Shown here: in pieces, positions 20,501 to 32,500 of the stretch
Layout: each line of letters begins with the position of its first letter
Numbering within the stretch: position 1 is the first letter of the stretch
Assembly (NCBI GenBank): GCA_019638515.1
Contig: JAHBTS010000003.1
Coordinates: 310,001 to 374,000, forward strand
Direction of reading: 5' to 3'
Source of the DNA: Chitinophagales bacterium
GTDB taxonomy: Bacteria; Bacteroidota; Bacteroidia; Chitinophagales; LD1
Length of the DNA: 64,000 nucleotides
Made by a program: the position numbers and the translations under genes
The notes under the pieces: generated by a model
Told to the model about the DNA's origin: nothing
The model's input: only the letters and a program-made list of their open reading frames with translations
Databases searched by the model: none

Positions 20501-23500
20501 GTGCTTGGTGTCCATTTATATGTAAATGGAGGGACACCCGTAGCAAAAGATTGAATACCGCCTATTTGTACACTATCTCCTCCACACTGGTAAACATCTT
20601 GGCTGGTTCCTGCATCTGCTGCCGGGCCTTCATTTACAGTTATTTGCTTACCTGCAATTACACTACAACCATTGGCATCGGTAACCGTTACTTGGTAGAA
20701 AGTAGTGATATTCGGTGTAGCAATAGGATTAGGAACAGTAAAGCCACTCAAACCTGTTGGTGGTGTCCAAGAATAAGTGTAACCAGGTTTACCACCTGCA
20801 ACAGTTGTATTCAACTGCACACTAAATCCTTTACAAATTGAAGTATCGTTACCAATACTTGCTGTAGGAGCACTATATACCGTAATTGTAACACTATCTG
20901 TGGCCGTACAGCCATTAGCATCGGTTACTGTTACGTTATAGGTAGTAGTTCCTGTTGGCTGAGCCAATGGGTTTGCAGAAGTTGGATTAAACAGTCCTGT
21001 AGTTGGCAACCAAGTATAGCTGTATCCCGGCTGACCACCAACGGCAGTTGGCAAGCCACCTAACTGTACAAAGCCACCGGGCCCAAAGCAATACGCGCCT
21101 CCGTTTCCTGCTTCAGCAGCCAAATTATTTGGCGTTACTGTAATTACTGCATTGTCGGTAGCAGTACATCCATAAGCATCTGTAACTGTAACTGTAAACA
21201 CAGTTGTACTCACTAAGCCTGAAGCTATAGGATTAGCAACTGTACTATCATTCAAATTAGCAGCCGGATTCCATTGGTAAGTAAATGGAGCTGTACCAAA
21301 TGCTGTAGGTCTTCCACCCAATGATACGGTAACTCCTGAACAACCTACCACTGTTTTGTCTGCGCCTGCATCTGCCGCAACAGGAGGGAATACCGTTACT
21401 GTTTTTTGAACCGGTGTACCTGCACAACTTCCATTAAATGAATTAACAGTATATGTAACATTCAGAGGAGCATTGGTACCATTCAGAGGTGTATTCATAA
21501 CCGGAACAAAACTTCCTGATTGACCTAATGAATTATTCCAACTATAAGTAGTTCCAGCAACATTTGATACTGCATTGATAACTACTTGTTCGCCATTACA
21601 TACTGAATCATCTACCGCAGTAAGTGTAACCACAGGAAGTGGTTTCACTACCACATTTACAACAGCAGGAGTTCCTGAACAACCATTCAATTGAGGTGTA
21701 ATGGTGTATGTAACTGTAGAATCAATTACGCCTCTATTCGAAAGGGTGTCTATAATAAAGAGTCCTGAACCACTCTTTCCGGTATTGCTAACCCAGTTGA
21801 AAGTTGCACCGGAATAGTTAGAAGCCATTACAATGACTACCGCTTCACCATCGCATACTAAATTAGCAGATGGGTTTACAAATACAGTTGGGCGAGGTTT
21901 TACTGTAACAGGAACTGTAACTGTATTGCCTTCGCATCCGCCTGCGGCAGAAACTGAAGTAAATGTATATGTAACTACTATATCGTTCAATCCAACATTT
22001 GATAATGTAGTAGCTACATCACCCGTACCACTAGTTCCATTGGTTGCTGTCCATGAAATAATAGCAGCAGTTGAAGAAGACATTGCAATATTCACACTAT
22101 CGCCACTGCAAATTACCAATGAACTTGGTGAAGCACTAATAACAGGTGTAGGTCGTACGAACACAATACCTCTTCCGGTATCGCATTTACTTGGTACACC
22201 ATTATCACAAATTCTATAGTAGAAAGTATCTGAACCAGTAGTAAACCCTGCAGATGGAATGTATTTATACACGCCATTGCTAACTAAGTTCAATACCCCT
22301 TTAGTTGGAGGCGTAATAATTCCATTAAATGAAATAGCATCTCCATTTGGATCGCTGTCATTCAACAACAAATCCATTACAACTGTTTCTGCTGAGCAAA
22401 TAAATGCCAAGTCATCTACAGCCACCGGAGGATTATTTGGATCTGGATTTGGTGTACCCACAATATTCACCACTACCATTGCATTATCGCACAATGGACG
22501 TGGCAGGGTTGTGCCATACGGATCGCAAATTTGGTAGTAGAAAGTATCTGACCCCACAAAGTTGTTGTTTGGATTATAGGTAACTGTACCGTCTCCATTT
22601 ACAACTACAGTGCCATTGCTTGGTGTTGAGTAGATTGTAACCACTAGCTGGTCGCCATCTGGATCAAAATCATTTGCCAAAACATTTACCACTACTGGCT
22701 TATTCTTAATGGTAGATTCATAATCATTATTCGCAACCGGAGGATGGTTCACTAATGTATCTCCCGTTGGTAATACATGTACAATAATTACTGAAGTATC
22801 GCAAAGCGGTGTTACCGGATACAATGCATTATCACACACATAGTATGGAACCGTAATTACTCCTGTATAATTAGTTGGAGGGAATACAATTATAGCCCCA
22901 TTACCTGTTGGCTGAACTGTAGTTCCAGGAACTGAAGGAGTTCCATAGCTAAATGAAAGCGGATCTGACTCAGGATCAAATGTTGCCAAACTCACATTCA
23001 CCGGAACAGGCGTATTCTCCATAGTGTACACAACTACGGTATCTGCAGTTGGTGGATCATTCTTAGGTACTATGGTTATATACGCTGTGGCTGTATCGCA
23101 CAAACTTGGTGTGCCATTATCGCATACGCGGTACACAAACGAATCTACTCCATAGAAGTTTGCATCCGGCACATACGTAAAGGTACCATTGCTATTCAAA
23201 CTTACTGTTCCATGACTTACTGTTTGCAGCGGTGTAGTGGTTACTGTTAATGGATCTCCGTTAGGATCGCTATCGTTTAACTTCACATTTCCGTTTACTG
23301 CTACGCCTTCATCTGTGGTATAATAATCATTCGCTGCAAATGGTGGATCGTTTACATTCAACGGTTCATCCGTTACATCTATTATTACTAAAGCTGTATC
23401 GCACAAACTTGGTACTCCGTCATCGCACACGCGATATACAAAGGTGTCTATGCCTACAAAACCATTGTTTGGTATGTAGTTTACTGTTCCATCTGGATTT

Positions 23501-26500
23501 TGTGTTGCTGTTCCATTATTTGGTTGGCTTACCAAACTTACTGTTAAGCTATCGTTGTTTGGATCGCCATCGTTTGCCAATACATTGATGTTCGTTGCTG
23601 GTACATTTACTTTTGTACTTGCTCTATCATTGTTTGCATACGGTGGATCGTTTACCGTGTCTTTCGGCAATATGTGTATGGTTACTGTGGCTGTATCGCA
23701 CAATGGGGTTACAGGATAGTTCGCTATATCACATGCTTGATATGGGAAACTCAGCGTTTGTGGCGCTGTTCCTGCACTCGTATGTACATCAAACGTACCG
23801 TTGCCCGTAACTACAAAGGTTACTCCTGGTATGCTTGGGAAGCCCGATGGGTAACTAATCGTTACTGGGTCGCCTTCCGGATCGCTTACCAACGAACCTA
23901 CATTCACTCCCACACTCTCGCCTTCTTCTACACTTAATTCTATATCCTCTGCTACAGGTGGATCATTCTTTGGTACTATGGTTATATACGCTGTCGCTGT
24001 ATCGCACAAACTTGGTGTGCCATTATCGCATACGCGGTACACAAACGAATCTACTCCGTAGAAGTTTGCATCCGGTACATACGTAAAGGTACCATTGCTA
24101 TTCAAACTTACTGTTCCATGACTTACTGTTTGTAGCGGTGTAGTGGTTACTGTTAATGGATCTCCGTTGGGATCGCTATCGTTTAACTTCACATTTCCGT
24201 TTACTGCTACGCCTTCATCTGTGGTATAGTAATCGTTTGCTGCAAATGGTGGATCGTTTACATTCAACGGTTCATCCGTTACATCTATTATTACTAAGGC
24301 GTCTGCGCAAAGATTAGGCGTGCCATTATCACAAATTCTGTAACGCAATGTATCGGTTCCTACAAAGCCATTGTTTGGTATATAATTTATAGTACCATCT
24401 ACATTGATATATGCTGTTCCGTGTTTCGGATTTACAACTATTGATGTTACGGTAATAGGATCGTTGTTTGGATCGCCATCGTTTGCCAATACACTAATGT
24501 TCGTTGCTGGTACATTTACTTTTGTACTTGCTCTATCATTGTTTGCATACGGTGGATCGTTCACCGTGTCTTTCGGCAATATGTGTATGGTTACTGTAGC
24601 TGTATCGCACAATGGGGTTACAGGATAGTTCGCTATATCACATGCTTGATATGGGAAACTCAGCGTTTGTGGCGCTGTTCCTGCACTCGTATGTACATCA
24701 AACGTACCGTTGCCCGTAACTACAAAGGTTACTCCTGGTATGCTTGGGAAGCCCGATGGGTAACTAATCGTTACTGGGTCGCCTTCCGGATCGCTTACCA
24801 ACGAACCTACATTCACTCCCACACTCTCGCCTTCTTCTACACTTAATTCTATATCCTCTGCTACAGGTGGATCATTCTTTGGTACTATGGTTATATACGC
24901 TGTCGCTGTATCGCACAAACTTGGTGTGCCATTATCGCATACGCGGTACACAAACGAATCTACTCCGTAGAAGTTTGCATCCGGTACATACGTAAAGGTA
25001 CCATTGCTATTCAAACTTACTGTTCCATGACTTACTGTTTGTAGCGGTGTAGTGGTTACTGTTAATGGATCTCCGTTGGGATCGCTATCGTTTAACTTCA
25101 CATTTCCGTTTACTGCTACGCCTTCATCTGTGGTATAGTAATCGTTTGCTGCAAATGGTGGATCGTTTACATTCAACGGTTCATCCGTTACATCTATTAT
25201 TACTAAGGCGTCTGCGCAAAGATTAGGCGTGCCATTATCACAAATTCTGTAACGCAATGTATCGGTTCCTACAAAGCCATTGTTTGGTATATAATTTATA
25301 GTACCATCTACATTGATATATGCTGTTCCGTGTTTCGGATTTACAACTATTGATGTTACGGTAATAGGATCGTTGTTTGGATCGCCATCGTTTGCCAATA
25401 CACTAATGTTCGTTGCTGGTACATTTACTTTTGTACTTGCTCTATCATTGTTTGCATACGGTGGATCGTTCACCGTGTCTTTCGGCAATATGTGTATGGT
25501 TACTGTAGCTGTATCGCACAATGGGGTTACAGGATAGTTCGCTATATCACATGCTTGATATGGGAAACTCAGCGTTTGTGGCGCTGTTCCTGCACTCGTA
25601 TGTACATCAAACGTACCGTTGCCCGTAACTACAAAGGTTACTCCTGGTATGCTTGGGAAGCCCGATGGGTAACTAATCGTTACTGGGTCGCCTTCCGGAT
25701 CGCTTACCAACGAACCTACATTCACTCCCACACTCTCGCCTTCTTCTACACTTAATTCTATATCCTCTGCTACAGGTGGATCGTTCTTAGGTACTATGGT
25801 TATATACGCTGTCGCTGTATCGCACAGAACCGGAGCTGGCACACCTTTATCGCAAGCAACATATTTAAAGCTATCTACTCCATGATAGTTGGTTGATGGT
25901 GTATAAACAAAAGTACCATTTGTATTTACTGTAACTGTTCCATGAACCGGAGGCGTTAGTGGTGTTATTGTAAGTGTGTCTCCTAAATCAGGATCAGTGT
26001 CGTTATTTCTAACATTTCCGGTAAGCGGAACATCTTCAGGAGTAGTATAATTATCATCGTTGGCAACCGGAGGATCATTTACCGGTGTTACTGTAATTGT
26101 AATTTTAGAGGAATCACATAAGAATGGGCTTCCATTGTCGCAAACAATTACGCAAATAGAATCTACGCCATTGTAATTGGTATTAGGTGTATAAGTTAAA
26201 CAAAGTGTACGCGGAATCAATGGATTATTAACTACCGGGCTGGTGATAACTCCATTCACCGGATTACCACAAATGATTGCAGTATGTGTTTGTGTTGAAA
26301 TTTCTGGATCTGTAATTGGAAGACAAACCGTAATAGGACACTCTTCGCAAGTAGTAACATTCGTATCAGGAATTTCAGGCTTGTCGTTTATTGGAAGTAC
26401 ATTGATTACAACCAAAGCTGTATCACACAATACAGGTGCCGGCTGTCCTTTATCGCAGGCAACATATCTAAAGCTATCTACTCCTGTATAATTCGGATTA

Positions 26501-29500
26501 GGCACATATATTATTGAACCATTATTGGATACAGTTACCGTACCATGTTGGGTAGGCGTAAGCTGTGTAATAGTTAACGTATCTGATGGATCCGGATCTG
26601 AATCATTCAACCTGATATTTGCTGTTAATGTATCATCTTCATTGATAGTATATGAATCGTTTACAGCAAGTGGCGGATGATTAACAGGAGTAACCACAAT
26701 TGTAATCTTTGCTGTATCACATAGTATTGGGCTACCATTATCGCATATAATTAAACAGATAGAATCTGTACTTCTAAAATTAGTATTTGGCTGATAAGTT
26801 AAACATACTGTTCTTGGCAGTAACGGATTGTTCACTGTTGGGCCAGTAGTGATAATTCCGTTTGCGGGGTTGCCACAAATATTAACTGAATAGGTTTCAA
26901 TCGCAACATCTCTATCGGTAATAGGCAAGCAAACTGTAACCGGAGTATCTTGTGGAGTTGTTACAGTTGTATCAGGTACATGTGGTGGTTTATTGGTATG
27001 TAATACCGAAATTCTTACAACAGCGGTATCGCAATAAACCGGAGCAGGAATACCTTTATCGCAAACGCTATAAGTAAAGCTATCTACTCCATAGAATAAT
27101 GTATCGGGTTGGTAGGTGAATACACCATTGCTGTTTACGGTTACTGTTCCATGAGCAGGAGTTGTAAGCTGTGTAACAGTTAATGTATCGCCATAAACTG
27201 CATCAATATCACTATCGTTATTTCTTATATTTCCACTTACCGGAGTGCTTTCCGGTGTAGTATAATTATCATCAACAGCAACCGGAGGATGATTTACAGG
27301 AGTAATATTGATTTTAATTTTTGCCGTATCGCATAGTATTGGGCTGCCATTATCGCATATAATTAAGCAAATGCTATCTGTACCTCTATAGTTTGTATTG
27401 GGCTTATAGTTCAAACAAACTAAACGAGGAACTAACGGATTATTCACGATTGGGCCTACTGCAATTACACCATTTACCGGATTGCCACAAACATTAACGC
27501 TGTAACTTTCTATAGCAACATCGCGATCTGTAATTGGCAAACAAACTGTAATTGGCACGTCTTCAGGAGTGGTTACGGTAGTATCCGGCACATGAGGCGG
27601 CTGGTTTACAGGCGTTATATTGATGAACACATAAGCTGTATCGCATAACACAGGTGAGCCGTTGTTACAAACCTGATATTGGAAGGTATCTCTTCCCACA
27701 AATTGTGTATTTGGAGTGTAGGTAAAAGTTCCATTGCTATTTAACACCAACACACCATTACTTACATTGCTTACCGGAGTTGTATTTACGGTAAGTGGCA
27801 AGTTGAGAGGATCATTATCGTTTACCAATACAGTGGTGCCATTCAATACTTGATCTTGCGGCCCTGAGAAAGAATCGTTTCTTGCTATAGGAGGCAATGC
27901 CACGCAACGGTAATCAAATACTGCTACTGCTGTATCGCAAAGCGAAGGCACACCCGAATTACAAATTCTATAGGCAATACTATCAATACCATTAAAATTA
28001 ACCGGAGGCTGGTAACGAAATGCTCCATTTGAATTGAGAGGACTAACCGTACCGCTAAATGGCCCAAAAATTAAAGGTGTAGTTAAACTTATTGGGTAAA
28101 TAGTGGTATTTATATCATTGGTTAAAAGATTACCAAGAATAGCAGTATCTAAACATGAAACATAAATATCATCTACTGCTATTGGCGCACATCCTTGCAC
28201 CACAACATTAACTGAAGCAGGATTGCTATTGCAATTATTTATTGAAACAACTACCGAATAGGTACCACTCATAGAAATCTGAGCCAACGCTCTTTCTATA
28301 TTCTGAGTTGTAGCAGTAAAGCCGCCCGGACCTGTCCATGAATAAGTTACTCCCGGTATTAAAGTAGCAGATATTTTCAATGTATCGCCATAACATACCG
28401 GACTGTTACTACCTACAATAGGAGGAACAGGTTTTAGTGGATCGTCTAATCTAACATCGGCAGGAGAAGAAAGTGAACTACAACCTGTTGATGTAACAGT
28501 AACTACAAAACCACCATAGTTGCCGGCTATCAATCCTGTAATGGTTACCTCTCCACTACCATTGGCAGTTAAAGTTACAGGAGTTTGAGGAACTCCAAGT
28601 CTATGGTAGTTTACAGTGTATTGTACACCTGGTACTAAACCGCTTAATGTAATTGTTCCCTGAGAACCACCACAAGTAGTAGGATGTGTTCCTGTAGCAG
28701 TAGTAAGTACCGGACGTTTATTCACTACTACATTTACCGTAGCAGGAAGTGAAGGACAATTTGCAACCGTTGCTACCACAGTATATGTTCCTATGAAGGA
28801 AGAATCGGCATTTACCCTTACTGGATTCTGTAAACTTGAACTGAACGATGCCGGACCACTCCAACTGTACGTTGCTCCGCTTATCGTGCTTGCCGTTAAT
28901 TTTATGGTGTCTCCGCTACATACTGGACTGTTGCTGCTCGCTGTTGGGGCTGATGGACTGCTTGGGTCGCTCAACACTACATTGGCTGGGCTGCCTGTAG
29001 AACTACAACCTGTGCTGCTTACCGTTACTACAAAGTTTCCATATGTGCCTGCATTCAAGCCGCTTATCGTTACCTGACCGCTGCCGTTCGCTGTTAAGGT
29101 TACCGGGCTTTGGCTTACTCCGTTGCGTTGATAGTTTACTATATATTGTACTCCGCTCGTTAAGCCGCTCAATGTTATGCTGCCTTGGCTGCCTCCGCAA
29201 GTACTTGGGTTGCTGCCTACCGCACTGCTGATGACAGGTTTTGTATCAACAGTTAAGTAAACAGAATCTGGAGCAGAAACACATCCATTTAAAGTTCTGC
29301 GCACTACATAATAACCAGCCATATTAACATTGGTAATTACTCTGGTAGGATTTTGAACTGTAGCTGTAAAACCTGCCGGACCTGTCCAAGTATATGTAGC
29401 TCCGCTAAGCGAAGATGTGTTAAACTGAACAGTGTTTCCAATACAAATGGGATTAGGGGTAGCCGTTGTGCTTGTTGGTGTTGGCGTTGAATTTATAGTA

Positions 29501-32500
29501 ACAAATACCGAAGCTGCCGGGGATTTGCAACCGGATACTGTTTGAGTTACACTATAACTTCCACCTGCTGCAGTAGTAACATTGGCAATAGATGGATTTT
29601 GCAATGAACTTGAGAAGCCATTAGGGCCTGTCCAAGCATAAGTAGCGCTTCCTGAACCCGAGGCTGTTAAGTTCAATGTAGTACCTGCACACAACGGGCT
29701 GTTGCTGCCAGCTGTTGGTGCCGAAGGAATGGCATTAATTACAACTGTTACACTACCTGCATAAGATTTACATCCACTTCCGGTTGCTGTAGCAGTAACT
29801 GTATAAGTTCCGGCTGCTGCTGCAGTAACATTTGTAATTATTGGATTTTGCAATGCACTCGAAAAACCGTTTGGTCCCGACCATGCATACGTAACGCCCG
29901 GAGTAGCCGAGTTAGCAAACAGTCTTAGCGTATCGCCTACACAGCGTGGCCCGTTACTGGTTGTAACCGGAGTAGCTACCGAAGGCGTAACTACAATATT
30001 TACCACTGCCAAAGTATCGCTTGCTCTGTTACATGCATCTCCGTTAATAATTCTTCTATACATAGTAACTCCATTCACATTAATGGCAGGAGGTGTATAG
30101 TTTTGGCCTGTTGCGCCCGGAATATCTTGCCATGTAGCAGCACTGTCTATACTCTTCTGCCACTGATAAGATGTAATTACGGGCAAGCCACTTGGATACG
30201 CACCAGATGTACCGTTAGTTTGGTTACTTCCATTTCTTTGAATACCTGCAATTAAAAACGAAGGTACTCCTGCTGTGATAGTAGAAGGTGCATTACCGCA
30301 AGTAATGGTTTGGTTTCCTCCGCCTGTAATTGTATTGCCCACTAAATCCGGTGGGTTTGCCATGCTCACCAATACCGGTTCACCAATGGAACCTCCGGAT
30401 GTCTTTGTATTGGTAAGTGTTCCCTGCGATAGAGGAAAATTAGTTGAGTATGTAGTAATAGGGAGGTATATTCTACAATTGCTGAATTTAATACCACGCT
30501 GACCAATTGGGTCGGTTTCATTATTAGTACCTCCAATATATGTACTGTACAACAACGATGAGCCATCGCCTTTTAGTTTAAAGAATATTGCATCCTGATT
30601 AGAGCCATCGTAGCTATTGGTCTGCAATGGCTTATCTACAGTCGGAATATTTTTACTGTACGAATAACCCAATACATACACATCATCATTTTGGTCTAAA
30701 TTCAAGCCCATCATGTTTACTTCGGTGCTATTGCCACCAAAATATGTACCCCAAGTTGTGGCATTACCCGCAATTGGTAATGATGCTACAAAGAAATCTG
30801 TATTTCCTTGGTACGCTGTTTGATACGCACCTGCCGTAATATTTACATTTGCTAAACCATTGGAAGTTCCACCAATAATGAATTGAGATTTAGTACGGTT
30901 AGTTTCCATACATAAAATGGAAGAAGATGTACCTGAGGCCGAGTAAAAATATCTTGACCAAAGTGCAGCGCCATTGGAAGCATTTAAGCGCATTAACCAA
31001 CCATCTTGTGAACCGGTAAGACTAGTTTGCCCTGAAGGATTATTATATGAAATACCTCCGGTTCCTCGAGTTAAACCTCCCACAATAACATTGTTGGCAT
31101 TGTCTATTACGCAGATATTAAACCTATCGGTATTACCACCCGAAGATGAATACTGCTTGGTCCATACTAATGTTTCTAAATTGCTGGTTATTCTTAATGC
31201 ATAACCATTATCGTGCCCGGTATTAGTTACATTGGTTCCATTTGGTTGTGTTGCCTGAGGAATATCGCCACTACCTCCGGACGATTGTTGATTGGTTCTA
31301 CCTACAACTACTAAATCAAAGTTATTTCCGGTAGTTGGCAATACTCTTACATCAAAAAACTGTAAATTCCAATCACCACTGGTAGCCCCAATAGTTCTTA
31401 CCGCAGCCCCTGTACCATTTGGGTGTACTTTAGCAATAAATGAAGTATTGCTTCCGCTTCGCTGAGTCCAACTTCCGGCAGAGAAACCTGTGCCATAGGT
31501 TTTAGCTAAACTGCCGCCTTGCGGTCCAACAATATAAATATAGCCATCTAAACCTAAGGTTAAGGCATAAGGGTTATCGGTACCAGATGCACCTAAATAT
31601 GTTTGCCAAACGCGAGAGCCTGCGCCTCCCGGTGTTAATGGTTCTGTATATTTTGAAATAAACAAATCTGTACCGGAGTTTGAAGTTTGGAAAGCTCCAA
31701 CCGTTACCAATCCACCATTATATCTTCCTGTGGTATAAATATTGCCTTGTGCATCTACATCAATAGCGTGAAAGTGGGCATCGCTCGAAGAGCCACCGCT
31801 TATATAAGTTGCCCAACGCAAAACAATTGGGTCTATCACCAATGTTTGGGTATTATCGTAATTGGGTACTATAAACGCAATTTCATTTTTTCCTGCCAAC
31901 TGGTATTTTACATCAATCGGAGTGCGCTTACCTTCGGCATTCATTAAGAAACTTATAGGTGCAGGAATAGAAATTTCGCCTACGGTGGTATTAAAAAGCA
32001 ATTCGCCATTATCGCCTATACGTAATTGTTCTATACCTTCAATTTGCAACTTTACTTTAGCTGCATTACCTCCGGGTCTTACAATAACATCATTTTCAAA
32101 ATCGCCTTCGGCAGAAGTGTAATAGCGAACATCAATATTAGGATAAACATTTTTGTAAAGAAGTTCGTTAAAGTTGCGCACATTGGTTGCGCTACTTTTT
32201 CCATCGCCAACTAAATAATTGTAGTAATCGGGTTGTAAACCTTTTGCATCAATTGATGCTTGCGATGCGAGTGAACCTCCCAAGAAATTAAACCTCCAAC
32301 CGTGTCCGCGCACGAATTTTTCGGCACCCAATTCTTCTTTAGTTATTTTTCCTGCTTTATATGCCTCTTCTTTTTCTAACCACTCGGCATTTTCTTCAAT
32401 ACTTTTAATATCGTATTTACCTACAAGCATACCTTGTGGTGTTGCCAGCATTTGCGCTCCGGGCACATCTGCACGGTAAAGCACATGCTCCGGCCACTGC

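Noticed and set aside
23674-25755. Three copies of an 87-residue plus-strand ORF (starts 23674, 24583, 25492) and two of a 74-residue ORF
   Set aside because: They are antisense to the giant gene and recur only because the underlying 909-bp coding unit is repeated. Their residue content is not protein-like.
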